A DNA stretch of 39,058 nucleotides from Actinomycetes bacterium (GCA_021791895.1 JAJYVS010000025.1:1-39058); one strand, 5' to 3'; counted from the first letter of the stretch, positions 15,311-23,684 are shown. The notes: generated by a model not told the origin, from the sequence alone. Numbers and translations: made by a program.

Positions 15311-18150
15311 CAGTCGGGGACCGGGACGGAGGCGGGCATGTAGTACGTGGTGGACCCGACGATGACCGAGGTCGGGTTGACGGTGATGGTGGTCGAAGCC
15401 TGGGTGGACCCGGAGGTCACGGTGACCACATAGGTGCCGTAGATCACGACGATCCGGCTGAGTCCGTCAGGGCCCGAGTTCGGCATCGAGTAGCTGGTGG
15501 GGTTGGATGGATTGGCCGGCGGGTTGGACAGGGCGGGGAAGTTGCCCGAGCTGAGCGGCGTGAGCTCGTTGGACGACGTGCACGACGCGTCGGCGATGGT
15601 GATGGCGGCGCCCGAGACCGGGGACCCCTGCGAGTTGGTGGCTTCGATCGCCAGCAGCCCCATGGGGAGTGTGACCGTCGGCGCCGCCGGGGAGCTGGTC
15701 AGGGTGGCGCCGGGGACGCTCGACGCGCTGACCGAGGCCGTCGTGAGCTCGGACGCGCAGTAGCCGGGCGCGATCGAGTAGCCGGACTCGAACGGGAATA
15801 GGGGCCCGACCTCGGTCTGGGGCCCGTTCCCGGTCGTCGGAGCCGACATCTCCACCGTCGAGTTGGGCTGCAGGTTGGCGTCGGACACCATGATCGGCGG
15901 GTTCTGCAGGTACATACCCGAGAGCCCGGTCGGGGTCGACGAACCGCTGAACGAAACGGTCGAGTTGGCATAGACGAGGACCTGGCCCGCCGACTCGGTG
16001 GCCGCCGACGCCGCGCAGGTCGTCGCGGCGGTGCAGGCGAGCCCGGTGATCTCCACCGGGCTCCCACCGCTGGTCCCCGAGAACGTCGCGCCGGACCAGG
16101 TCCCGGCCTTCAACACGTCGACGATGGCCGCCTTGATTGAGGTGCCGACGGCGAAGCACGACGAGGACGAGGGGCACACCAGCTGTTCCATGGAGACCGT
16201 GCCCGACGGGAGGCCGGCGGTCGACCATGAGGTCCCACCGTTGTTCGACGTCACCCCGGCGCTCGCCGACGTCTGGTACAGGGCGAAGCAACCGGAGGTG
16301 GCACCGGGGCAGGTCAGACCGCGGAGTGACGTCGCCCCCGACGGGAGTCCGGAGTCCGACTGCCAGGTCGACCCGGAGCTCAGGTACCCGACGAACGGCG
16401 AGGATGAGTCGATCCCGGTGACCCAGCAATGGCTCCCCGAGGTGGTGCAGGCGACCTGCGTGAACGAGCCCGGGGTGAACCCGAGGTTGTCCGAGTACTC
16501 CTGCCAGTACGGCCCGGAACTGTTGCTGGTCAGCTGGATGATCTCGGGCGTGGTCGTCGTGCAGTAGTGGCCGCACGAGGTCTGCGTCGTCCCGATCGCC
16601 ACGCAGAAGGTCGTGCTGTTGCAGGCGATCTGGGTGATCGCGTTCATCGTGAAGCTGTTGGAGGAACTGCTCCCGGTCGTGTAGGTCTGCCACGACGTCC
16701 CGGGGTAGCCCGAAGACGAGTTGGAGATGATGACGGCCGACGAGCCGGTCGTGGCGATCACGAAGCAGACCGGCTGGGACGACGAGCTTGGGCACACGAT
16801 CTGGTTCAACGAGCTGTTGTTCGGGATGTTGTCGGTGGTCCAGGTGACGCTGGACCCCGACACGGTCGCGGTGAGCAGGACGCCCCCCGAACCCCCCGAG
16901 CCGATGACGACGCATGCCGGGGTGGTCGCCCCCGACGGGCACACGATGTCGTCCAGCTGGGAGACCCCCGAAGGGAGGCTGCTGTTCGACCACGAGGTGC
17001 CGTTGGTGGTGACTGCGGCGGCACCGCCCGATGTGCCGTAGCCGACGGCGATGCACGCCCCCGACGTACAGCCGACGCTCTTGATCCGGGTGAACGAGGA
17101 GGGCAGGGTGGCCACCGACCAGCCCGAGCTGGTCTCGGCGATGGCGCTGGCCCGGGGCGAGGAGGCCGGCGACGAGACGCTCGCGGGGGCCTGGCCCATG
17201 ACCAGGCAGAGCAGCGGGCCCTGGTTTGGGCAGCTGATCCCGTCGGCAATGGCGGTAGTGGTCGGGTAGGCCAGGCCGACGAAGGCACCCTCGTCGTACT
17301 GGAAGGTGACCTCGGTGATCTGCGCGACGGTGACGGTGATGGGCGACTGTGTGGCCAGCGCCTGGGTCTCAGAGGATGCCTCGTTGTAGTTGGCCACATA
17401 CGACGAGGTGGGGCCGGGCCCGACCTGGACCGTGTAGGTCCCGGGGGCCAACTCGAGGAAGACGCAGCCGTTGGATGCCGGGTTGACCGAGTAGGGGGTC
17501 GCCAGGTTCGATCCCGATACTTGGACCGGGATGTTCTGCACCCGCGTGCTCCAGGAGTTCGAGAACACGTCGGTCGGGGGGACGCCCGGATAGACCGGGT
17601 CACCGTTCACCTGGATCGCGAGGAACCCGTCGGTGAGGTTCCCCGACGGGGGGAAATTGAGGATGGCCTGGTCTGAGATGCTTTGGTTGCCGGTCCACGA
17701 GACGGTCACCTGCAAGCCGAGGACCGGGGAGGTGTTGGTGTTGCAGAAGTCGGGGCTCCCACCGGTGGCGTCGGTCCACTTGAACGTGGCCACCACCTTG
17801 TAGGTGATCCCCGAAAGGACCGACGACGGCTCGTTGATCGGGGAGCCCACCTCGGGCTGGCTGTCCGAGTTGGACGGGGGACCCTGGTTGTTCAAGGTCT
17901 CGATCCACTGCTCGGCCACCGAGAGGGCGGTCAGCCGCTGGCGGGCCGAGGCGGCGCTGGCCAGCACGTTCGTGAACAGGTAGCTCGTCGGCACGAGGAC
18001 GGCCAGGAGGATCACCATGGCCACGATGCAGTCGACCAGGCCGAAGCCCTCCTCGTTGGGCCGGTGGGCCCCGGCTCGGGCCCGACGTCGCTCGAGGCGG
18101 CGCCAGTGCGCCCGCCAGAGCGTCAACACGACCAGCCGACCGGGCCACAC
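15310..18150 (-). CDS. PilV/GspI-like giant prepilin with beta-propeller-like repeats
   Basis: A 946-residue prepilin. The basic leader ends NEEG (35); cleavage should be before F36, then GLVDCIVAMVILLAVLVPTSYLF, with Asp rather than Glu at +5 (D40). After a pilin-like segment (to about 170) come a prealbumin/Ig-like domain (about 175-290), a repeat region (about 295-735) and a second carboxypeptidase-regulatory-like domain (about 828-946). The repeat region has nine units with close cysteine pairs at 307/315, 361/366, 404/413, 453/462, 510/516, 568/575, 614/621, 659/665 and 706/712. Units often carry GTSWS or STWQ strands, as in BNR/YCF48-type propellers. It probably displays an adhesive propeller at the pilus tip. 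GTG 18150 is the most upstream start; no close SD was found. Confidence 0.8.
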   Translation of the reverse strand: MWPGRLVVLTLWRAHWRRLERRRARAGAHRPNEEGFGLVDCIVAMVILLAVLVPTSYLFTNVLASAASARQRLTALSVAEQWIETLNNQGPPSNSDSQPEVGSPINEPSSVLSGITYKVVATFKWTDATGGSPDFCNTNTSPVLGLQVTVSWTGNQSISDQAILNFPPSGNLTDGFLAIQVNGDPVYPGVPPTDVFSNSWSTRVQNIPVQVSGSNLATPYSVNPASNGCVFLELAPGTYTVQVGPGPTSSYVANYNEASSETQALATQSPITVTVAQITEVTFQYDEGAFVGLAYPTTTAIADGISCPNQGPLLCLVMGQAPASVSSPASSPRASAIAETSSGWSVATLPSSFTRIKSVGCTSGACIAVGYGTSGGAAAVTTNGTSWSNSSLPSGVSQLDDIVCPSGATTPACVVIGSGGSGGVLLTATVSGSSVTWTTDNIPNNSSLNQIVCPSSSSQPVCFVIATTGSSAVIISNSSSGYPGTSWQTYTTGSSSSNSFTMNAITQIACNSTTFCVAIGTTQTSCGHYCTTTTPEIIQLTSNSSGPYWQEYSDNLGFTPGSFTQVACTTSGSHCWVTGIDSSSPFVGYLSSGSTWQSDSGLPSGATSLRGLTCPGATSGCFALYQTSASAGVTSNNGGTSWSTAGLPSGTVSMEQLVCPSSSSCFAVGTSIKAAIVDVLKAGTWSGATFSGTSGGSPVEITGLACTAATTCAASAATESAGQVLVYANSTVSFSGSSTPTGLSGMYLQNPPIMVSDANLQPNSTVEMSAPTTGNGPQTEVGPLFPFESGYSIAPGYCASELTTASVSASSVPGATLTSSPAAPTVTLPMGLLAIEATNSQGSPVSGAAITIADASCTSSNELTPLSSGNFPALSNPPANPSNPTSYSMPNSGPDGLSRIVVIYGTYVVTVTSGSTQASTTITVNPTSVIVGSTTYYMPASVPVPD

Positions 18151-18227
18151 CCGTTGGCCATCAGCGCGTCCCCGTTTCTCTCCTGGTTGTGGGACCTGGG
18201 AACCGCCCGAGCCGGCACAGACTCGCC

Positions 18228-18312
18228 ACCGATTCGACGGCCCGGCTGACTCCCTGAGTCCCGTGGCTTTGCGTCGCCTTCTCGCGAAGGTTTTGCCTTT
18301 TCGTCGGCATCA
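18228..18312 (-). ncRNA. Cyclic-di-GMP-I riboswitch (GEMM-I)
   Basis: Read on the minus strand, all GEMM-I landmarks occur in order. The closing stem is CGACG (18302-18306) with CGTCG (18235-18239). Then come GGCAAAACC (18289-18297), a hairpin CUUC-GCGA-GAAG with a GNRA loop (18277-18290), the conserved GACGCAAAGCCACGGG (18260-18275), a second hairpin GACUC-AGG-GAGUC (18248-18260) and AGCCGGG. These match the Vc2-class aptamer that binds cyclic di-GMP. It lies about 80 nt upstream of the PilV-like start on the same strand, so it should control the three-gene pilin operon. I cannot tell an ON from an OFF switch. Confidence 0.9.
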
Positions 18313-18336
18313 CTGAAGCTGCCTTTGAACAGGAAA

Positions 18337-18369
18337 AGCCTAGAACCCCCGATCCCCGAGAACGGGGAT
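18337..18369 (-). promoter_or_regulatory. Likely promoter and palindrome upstream of the riboswitch
   Basis: On the minus strand TAGGCT (18342 down to 18337) fits a TAnnnT -10 that would start the RNA near 18330, just before the riboswitch. The perfect palindrome ATCCCCG-AGAA-CGGGGAT (18352-18369) covers the expected -35 position, so it may be an operator rather than a terminator; no T-tract follows on either strand. Confidence 0.35.
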
Positions 18370-18449
18370 GCACGAGCGGCATGACCAGGGACTTCATCGC
18401 TCGACGGGGCGCAAGGCGCCCCGGGCCGGGCACACCTAGGGTGGGTGAG

Positions 18450-19184
18450 GTGGGGGGGGACGCAGCGGTGGGGGCCGAGGGCTTCGTCCCCGGCCTGTTC
18501 TCCCCCCTCGCCACCCGCTACGACCTGCTGTGCGAGGTCCTCTCCATGGGGCAGAACCGACGGTGGCGGCGCTCGATGGTGGAGCGGGTGGTCCCAGGAT
18601 CGCCGGCCACCGTCCTCGACGTGGCCTCGGGAACGGCCGGCGTCGCCGTCGAGCTCGCCCGGCGGAGCTCGGCCCGGGTGGTCGGCTTCGACCTCACCCT
18701 GAGCATGCTGCAGGTCGGGGTCGACCGGGTGGAGGCCGCCGGCCTGCGAGGCCGGGTCGACCTGGTGCAGGGCTGGGCCGAACGGCTGCCGTTCCCGGAC
18801 CGCTCGTTCGACGCCCTCACCTTCACCTACCTGCTGCGCTACGTGGAGGACCCGGCGGCCACGCTGGCCGAGCTGGCGCGGGTGCTGGTGCCGGGGGCGC
18901 CGATGGCCAGCCTGGACTTCCTCGCCCCGCCGAACCCCTTCTGGCGGGGGGCCTGGTGGTGCTACACCCGGCTCGTGCTACCGGTCGCCGGTTGGCTGAC
19001 CGGTGGCCGGTCGTGGTGGCGGGTCGGACGGTTCCTCGGCCCCAACATCACCACCCACTACCGCCGCTACCCGGTCCCCTGGACCGTGCGGGCGTGGGAG
19101 TCGGCGGGGTTCGTCGACGTCGGGGTCAAACCCATGAGCCTCGGCGGCGGCCTCGTAATGTGGGGCCGTCGGGCCAATGACTGA
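18450..19184 (+). CDS. UbiE/MenG-like class I methyltransferase
   Basis: About 244 residues from GTG 18450. It begins with FSPLATRYDLLCEVLSMGQNRRWRR, the N-terminal helix pattern of UbiE/COQ5 quinone methyltransferases. Motif I is LDVASGTAGVAVELA, then DLTLSMLQVG, QGWAERLPFPDRSFDALTFTYLLRYV (motif II region with the typical LPFPD) and LVPGAPMASLDFLAP. A role in demethylmenaquinone methylation is likely from the family but not proven. TAGGGT (18437-18442) seven bases upstream of GTG 18450 suggests a leaderless start; ATG 18381 is an alternative that adds 23 residues. The stop overlaps the next gene by eight bases. Confidence 0.8.
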   Translation: MGGDAAVGAEGFVPGLFSPLATRYDLLCEVLSMGQNRRWRRSMVERVVPGSPATVLDVASGTAGVAVELARRSSARVVGFDLTLSMLQVGVDRVEAAGLRGRVDLVQGWAERLPFPDRSFDALTFTYLLRYVEDPAATLAELARVLVPGAPMASLDFLAPPNPFWRGAWWCYTRLVLPVAGWLTGGRSWWRVGRFLGPNITTHYRRYPVPWTVRAWESAGFVDVGVKPMSLGGGLVMWGRRAND

Positions 19185-19929
19185 GACCGGCACCCGCCGC
19201 GACCCTCCGGGCACGCTCCGGCCCGCCTTCTACGCCGCCCACCCCGGCGGCTGGCGCGACTGGTGGACCGTGCTCCACCCCCCCTACACGGCCTGGCACC
19301 TCGGCTACGTCGTGATCGGCGCCTGCCTGGCGCCGCAGGTGCACACCGATCGGCTGGTCGCCACCGTGGTCGCCTTCTTCCTGGCCGTCGGGGTCGCCGC
19401 TCATGCCCTCGACGAGGTGCACGGCCGGCCCCTCGAGACCGGCATCCCGACCCGTTGGCTCCTCGCCGCCGCCGCGCTCGCGCTCGGCGGGGCGGTCGGC
19501 CTGGGGGTGCTCGGGGTGGGGCGGGTCGGGCCGGCCCTCGTCCCATTCGTGGTCGTCGGACCGCTGCTCGTGGTGGGGTACAACCTCGACGTCGCGCCGC
19601 TCCACAAGGACCTGCTCTTCGCGGCCTCGTGGGGGGCGTTCCCGGTGCTCACCGGCTGCGTCGCCCAGACGGGCCGGCTCTCGTGGGCGGCCGGGGCCGC
19701 CGGCGCCGGCGCCCTCACCCTGTCGATGGCCCAGCGGAGCCTCTCCACGCCGGCCAGGCTGCTCCGCCGGCGCAGCCTCGGGGTGACCGGTCGGATCGAG
19801 ATGGTCGAGGGCCCCGACCGGGCGCTCGACCGCGCGACCCTGCTCGAGCCGCTCGAGCGCGCGCTGCACCTCCTAGCGGCCAGCGTCGTCCTGTTGGCGG
19901 CGGCGCTCGCGCTGGCCCGGCTCACCTGA
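19177..19929 (+). CDS. Polytopic membrane protein, possibly UbiA-like
   Basis: A 250-residue protein with about seven hydrophobic segments. It starts inside the preceding UbiE-like gene, so the two are translationally coupled. FLAVGVAAHALDEVHGRPLETGIP has the Asp/Glu-then-GRPL-x-TGIP look of the first aspartate-rich loop of UbiA-family prenyltransferases, and YNLDVAPLHKDLLF lies where a second such loop would be. The canonical NDxxDxxxD is not present, so this is a resemblance and not an identification. A pairing with a quinone-type methyltransferase would suit a prenylated-quinone or lipid tail-transfer step. It could equally be an unrelated membrane protein. Confidence 0.5.
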   Translation: MTETGTRRDPPGTLRPAFYAAHPGGWRDWWTVLHPPYTAWHLGYVVIGACLAPQVHTDRLVATVVAFFLAVGVAAHALDEVHGRPLETGIPTRWLLAAAALALGGAVGLGVLGVGRVGPALVPFVVVGPLLVVGYNLDVAPLHKDLLFAASWGAFPVLTGCVAQTGRLSWAAGAAGAGALTLSMAQRSLSTPARLLRRRSLGVTGRIEMVEGPDRALDRATLLEPLERALHLLAASVVLLAAALALARLT

Positions 19930-19954
19930 ATTCGAAGCGAGACGAGGAGCGAGG

Positions 19955-20803
19955 ATGATCGGCTGCATCGGCATCGTGAGCGCCGGCGCGATGGGCTCGG
20001 CGGTCGGCGCGAGCCTGGCCGGCGCCGGCCCACGGGTGGTGGTCGCTCTCGACGGTCGTAGCGATCGCACCGTCGGGCGCGCCGCGGCGGCCGGCCTGGC
20101 GGACGTCGGGAGCCTCGACCGCCTGGTGGCCGAGAGCGAGCTCGTCGTTTCGATCGTCCCCCCGGCCGCGGCCCTCGAGGTGGCGGCGGCGATCGTCGAA
20201 GCCATAGCGCGCAACGATCGTCGGCCGACCGTCCTCGACGCCAACGCCATCTCGCCGGCCCGGGCCGGCGAGGTCGCTCGCCTCGTCGAGCGGGCCGGGG
20301 CCCGTTACGTCGACGGCGGGATCGTCGGCGGCCCGCCGCGTCGGGGCGGCCGGACCGACCTCGTGCTCTCCGGTCCCGGTGCCGACGCGCTGGCTTCCGA
20401 GCTGACCACCGACGAGTTGGTGGCGACGGTCGTCGGCGACGAGGAGACCGCCGCCTCGGCGCTCAAGATGTGCCACGCCGCGTGGACCAAAGGGACCTCG
20501 GCGTTGCTCATCGCCATCCGCTCGCTGGCGCGGCACCACGGCCTCGACGGCGCGCTGGGCGAGTTGTGGGGTCGAAGTCAGCCCGAGCTGTGGGCCCGCT
20601 CGGAGCACGAGGGCGCGGTGGCCGGCCGGGCCTGGCGGTGGGTCGACGAGATGGCCGAGATCGCCCGCACCTTCGAGGACGCCGGGTTGCCCGGCGGCGC
20701 CGCCCGGGCGGCCGGCGCCCTCTACGGGCGGCTATCGGGCTTCAAGGACGTGGCAGGCGCCCCCCCGCTCGACGAGGTGATCGCCGCCGTCTTCACCCCC
20801 TGA
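19955..20803 (+). CDS. NAD(P)-dependent oxidoreductase with DUF1932 C-terminal domain
   Basis: A 282-residue member of the 6-phosphogluconate / 3-hydroxyisobutyrate dehydrogenase superfamily. The N-terminal Rossmann motif is CIGIVSAGAMGSAVGASLA, with a variant GxxxxGxMG loop. A central segment has the pattern YVDGGIVGGPPRRGG, and KMCHAAWTKGTSALLIAI carries the catalytic-lysine region. The C-terminal helical part (RTFEDAGLPGGAARAAGALYGRL) fits DUF1932. Substrate unknown. It starts 25 bp after the membrane-protein gene and is likely cotranscribed. ATG 19955 is preceded by GACGAGGAGCGAGG, an acceptable SD. Confidence 0.82.
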   Translation: MIGCIGIVSAGAMGSAVGASLAGAGPRVVVALDGRSDRTVGRAAAAGLADVGSLDRLVAESELVVSIVPPAAALEVAAAIVEAIARNDRRPTVLDANAISPARAGEVARLVERAGARYVDGGIVGGPPRRGGRTDLVLSGPGADALASELTTDELVATVVGDEETAASALKMCHAAWTKGTSALLIAIRSLARHHGLDGALGELWGRSQPELWARSEHEGAVAGRAWRWVDEMAEIARTFEDAGLPGGAARAAGALYGRLSGFKDVAGAPPLDEVIAAVFTP

Positions 20804-21328
20804 GCCCCCGAAGCCCCCGATTTCGGCCCCTTCCGTCGCGAAACCCCTGTTCAGAGCGCTGTAGCTCGCGGCTATAGTGTCCGGGCCGCCAGCGAGACGA
20901 CGTCGGATGGGTGCCCTCGGGCTCCCCGACCGGTCGCAGCGACCCGAGCGAGACTGACCAACACGGGGTCGCCGCCCGCTCGCTGGCCGGCGGACCATGA
21001 CCACCCCTGGCAACGAGCGCGACCCGGCAGGTCGCGGAACCACCGGCCCCCGGGCCCGTCGAGCTGACCGGGCGCGCCCGGCCGGCGCACCCGCGGTGGC
21101 GCCCCGGCGGCGGTCCTTGGCGCGGCCAAGCACCGGGCGAGTGGCGGAGGCGCCCCTGGCGTAGCGACCACGGGCTCTGTACGTCTCCGCACCCTGTAAC
21201 CGGCATGGCACCACGAGTGCTCCGGCGCCCTCCTTCGTCTCGGGGGCTCACGACCGGTGAGCGAAGTACCAGCGGCGATCAGCCCACGACACCCGATCAG
21301 CCCGAGTTGGGCGACGAAAGGAGCGGAC
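20804..21328 (+). promoter_or_regulatory. Promoter and long structured leader of the Rpf-like gene
   Basis: This 525-base stretch holds no gene that I can support. TATAGT at 20873-20878 is a good -10 and predicts a transcript starting near 20885, giving a leader of about 440 nt. Near its end CTCCTTCGTC (21230-21239) can pair with GACGAAAGGAG (21313-21323), which is the SD region of the Rpf-like gene, leaving one bulged A. The loop between them holds the perfect hairpin GCTCAC-GACCG-GTGAGC (21246-21262). Actinobacterial rpf genes are often preceded by a c-di-AMP (ydaO) riboswitch, but I do not find its conserved core here by eye. Confidence 0.5.
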
Positions 21329-21928
21329 GTGGACATCCGCCGCATTGACTTCACCGCGCGATCGCTCGGGCGATCGCGGTTCTTCGACAAGATCCCCATC
21401 CGACCGACCCTGGCCGTCGGCGTCGTCGCGCTGGCGGCGACGTTGTTGTGGGTGACGTTGGCGTCGGCCAACGTCCCCGGTGGCCCCTCGAGCACCCTCA
21501 ACCTCGGACCGAGGGTGTTCCAGCCGATGGTGGACCGAATTCCCGACGTGCTCATCCCCGGCACCACCAGCGCGACGACCCCACCCGCCACGAGCACCAC
21601 CCAACCGGCGGCGCTCCCGACCGGCGCACTGGCTCCGATGCCGCCGGCACCGGCGGCGATGGTGGTCGAGATCGGCTCAGCGGCGGCATGGGCGGCCAGC
21701 CCCGGCGTCGCCTGCATCCGGGACCACGAGTCGGGGGACAACTACGCCGAGAACACCGGCAACGGGTACTACGGCGCGTACCAGGACCTGCTGAGCACCT
21801 GGGAGGCCGCCGGAGGGACCGGCCTGCCGAGCAACGCCCCCCCGGCGGTGCAGGACGACGTCAACTACCGGATCTACCTGAGCGGCGGGTGGGGGCAGTG
21901 GTCGACGGCGCCCGGGTGCGGGCTGTGA
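21329..21928 (+). CDS. Rpf-like transglycosylase domain protein
   Basis: A 199-residue membrane-anchored or secreted protein. One hydrophobic helix (27-47) follows a basic N-terminus, then a Thr/Pro/Ala-rich linker (75-112), then a compact C-terminal domain [35 protein letters not shown] (129-163) typical of resuscitation-promoting-factor/lysozyme-like proteins. E134 is the expected catalytic acid, and C129 and C197 could form the domain's disulfide. It should cut peptidoglycan glycan strands. The GTG at 21329 is preceded by AAAGGAG five bases upstream, and the reading that starts at 21257 is rejected on that ground. Confidence 0.85.
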   Translation: MDIRRIDFTARSLGRSRFFDKIPIRPTLAVGVVALAATLLWVTLASANVPGGPSSTLNLGPRVFQPMVDRIPDVLIPGTTSATTPPATSTTQPAALPTGALAPMPPAPAAMVVEIGSAAAWAASPGVACIRDHESGDNYAENTGNGYYGAYQDLLSTWEAAGGTGLPSNAPPAVQDDVNYRIYLSGGWGQWSTAPGCGL

Positions 21929-21933
21929 GCGCG

Positions 21934-21957
21934 GCCGCCGAGGGGTCGGACGGCGGC
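21934..21957. terminator. Hairpin between convergent genes
   Basis: GCCGCC (21934-21939) pairs with GGCGGC (21952-21957) in the 30-bp gap between the Rpf-like and mycothiol dehydrogenase stops. No T-tract is present; assigned on position alone. Confidence 0.3.
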
Positions 21958-21958
21958 G

Positions 21959-23040
21959 TCAGAACACGACGACCGAGCGGAGGACCTCGCCCCGGGCCAT
22001 CTTGGTGAAGGCGTCCTCGACTTCGTCGAGGGAGATCGTCTCGGAGACGAAGCGCTCCAGCGGCAACCGACCCTGGAGGTGGAGGTCGACCAGGGCCGGG
22101 AAGTCGCGCTCGGGGAGGCAGTCCCCGTACCAGCTGGGCTTGATCCGCCCGCCCCGGCCGAACAGCTCGATGAACGGCAGGTCGATCCGCATGTCCGGCG
22201 TGGGCACCCCCACCTGGACCAGGGTCCCGGCCAGGTCGCGGGCGAAGAACGCCTGCTCGAAGACCTTGGCGTTGCCGACCGCCTCGATGCAGACGTCGGC
22301 CCCGTTGCCCCCGGTGGCCCCCCGCACCGCCGCCACCGGGTCCTCGCTCGAGGCGTCGACCAGGTGGGTGGCCCCGAACTCCCGGGCCCACGCGAGCTTC
22401 TTCTCGTCGAGGTCGACGGCCACGATGGTCGTCGCGCCGGCGAGCTTGGCCCCGCGATGGCCGCGTCACCGACCCCGCCGCACCCGAACACCGCGACGCT
22501 GTCGCCGGGGGAGACCTCGCCCGTGAGGAGCGCCGCGCCCAGCCCGGCCATCACCCCGCAGCCGAGCAGACCGGCCACCTCCGGGGCCACCGCCGGATTG
22601 ACCTTGGTGCACTGGCCCGCGGCCACGAGCGTCTGCTCGGCGAAGGCGCCGATGCCGAGGGCGGGCGAGAGGGCGGTGCCGTCCAGCCGCATGAGCTGCT
22701 TGGCGTTGTCGGTGGAGAAGCAGTACCAGGGCCGCCCGCGGCGACAGGACCGGCACCGTCCGCACACGGCTCGCCAGTTGAGGATCACGAAGTCCCCGGC
22801 CGCGAGGGTGTCGATCCCCTCGCCGACCGCTTCGAGGACGCCGGCCGCCTCGTGGCCGAGCAGGAACGGGAAGTCGTCGTTGATCGCGCCCTCCCGGTAG
22901 TGCAGGTCAGTGTGGCACACGCCGCACGCCTGCACCCGGACCAGGGCCTCGCCCGGGCCGGGGTCCGGGACCTCGATCGTGACGACCTCGACCGGTGCCC
23001 CCTTGCCCCTGGCCACGACCCCTCGAACGCGCTGCGACAC
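21959..23040 (-). pseudogene. mscR: S-(hydroxymethyl)mycothiol dehydrogenase (frameshifted)
   Basis: A zinc-dependent class III alcohol dehydrogenase that oxidises the formaldehyde-mycothiol adduct, closely matching the actinobacterial mycothiol-dependent family throughout ([67 protein letters not shown]). Catalytic zinc ligands are C42 and H63-E64; the structural zinc cysteines are C93, C96, C99 and C107; the NAD motif is GCGGVG. The frame breaks after GDAAIAG: one G is missing from the run at 22450-22453, and restoring it joins both halves into a normal 360-residue protein. Both halves are otherwise intact, so an assembly or sequencing error is more likely than decay. It implies that the organism makes mycothiol. 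Confidence 0.9.
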
Positions 23041-23120
23041 CGCTCCCCCTTTCCGGGACGACCGCGCCCAGTCTCGCCGATCGGTCGGGCGGCCGGGCAC
23101 GGGATCCCGCCGCCGGCCGC

Positions 23121-23684
23121 TCACGCGCCGGCGGCGAACCAGGACTCGGCGGCCAGCCGGTAGAGGACGTGGGGCGCCAGCGGGTGACCAACCAGCCGGG
23201 GATGCTCGAAGTCCCCGGACCGGTCTCGGACCATGCCGAGACGTTCCATCACCGCCCGGGACCGTCGGTTGCCCTCGAAGGTGAACGAGACCACCTCGGC
23301 CAGACCGAGCTCCTCGAACCCGTGACGGAGCGAGACCCGGGCGGCCTCGGTGGCGAACCCCGAGCCCCAGGCCGAGCGGGCCAGCCGCCACCCGACCTCG
23401 ACCGCCGGGGTGAATGGGGCGTCGAAGCCGGGCACGGCGAGCCCGGTGAACCCGATGAACGCCCCGGTCGCCTTGACCTCGAGCGCCCAGAGCCCGAACC
23501 CGTGGACCGAGAAGCCCGACTCGATCCGGGCCACCGCCTCGTCGCTCTCCCGGCGGCTCAGGGTCGAGGGGAAGTACGCCATCACCTCGGGATCGGCGTT
23601 GAGGGCGGCGAAGGGGGCGAGGTCCTCGGGCCCGAAGCGTCGGAGGAGGAGCCGGGGGGTCTCGAGCGATCTCCGCACGGGCAC
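23121..23684 (-). CDS. GNAT family N-acetyltransferase (RimJ/RimL-like)
   Basis: A 187-residue acetyltransferase of the Acetyltransf_3 type. It begins with [33 protein letters not shown], the usual opening of RimJ/RimL-like enzymes. It continues with [46 protein letters not shown], containing the acetyl-CoA pyrophosphate-binding segment (W-G-S-G-F-A-T-E-A), and ends with [18 protein letters not shown], the conserved N-x-x-S-x-x-V-x-x-x-L-G-M helix. The acceptor is unknown. It lies 80 bp upstream of the mycothiol dehydrogenase on the same strand and is divergent from the YbjQ-like operon. Confidence 0.88.
   Translation of the reverse strand: MPVRRSLETPRLLLRRFGPEDLAPFAALNADPEVMAYFPSTLSRRESDEAVARIESGFSVHGFGLWALEVKATGAFIGFTGLAVPGFDAPFTPAVEVGWRLARSAWGSGFATEAARVSLRHGFEELGLAEVVSFTFEGNRRSRAVMERLGMVRDRSGDFEHPRLVGHPLAPHVLYRLAAESWFAAGA

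Noticed and set aside
16429-17676. Long plus-strand open frame antisense to the PilV-like gene
   Set aside because: GC-rich shadow frame with Arg/Gly/Asp-biased residues and no domain; the minus-strand prepilin explains the region.
15310-18150. Recent horizontal transfer of the pilin operon
   Set aside because: The operon looks less GC-rich, but its Ser/Thr/Asn/Tyr-heavy protein composition can explain that, and no mobile element, tRNA or repeat flanks it.
18159-18161. ATG at 18161 as the start of the PilV-like gene
   Set aside because: It is in another frame and stops after 12 codons; the prepilin frame is entered at GTG 18150.
20885-21228. c-di-AMP (ydaO/yuaA) riboswitch before the Rpf-like gene
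   Set aside because: Expected from gene context, but the conserved GGGGUGAAU and CCGACAGCU-type core segments are not found by eye, so no class is claimed.
20872-21741. Minus-strand open frames across the Rpf-like leader
   Set aside because: Low-complexity Gly/Arg/Ala composition and no family signature; they partly mirror the plus-strand gene and the leader.
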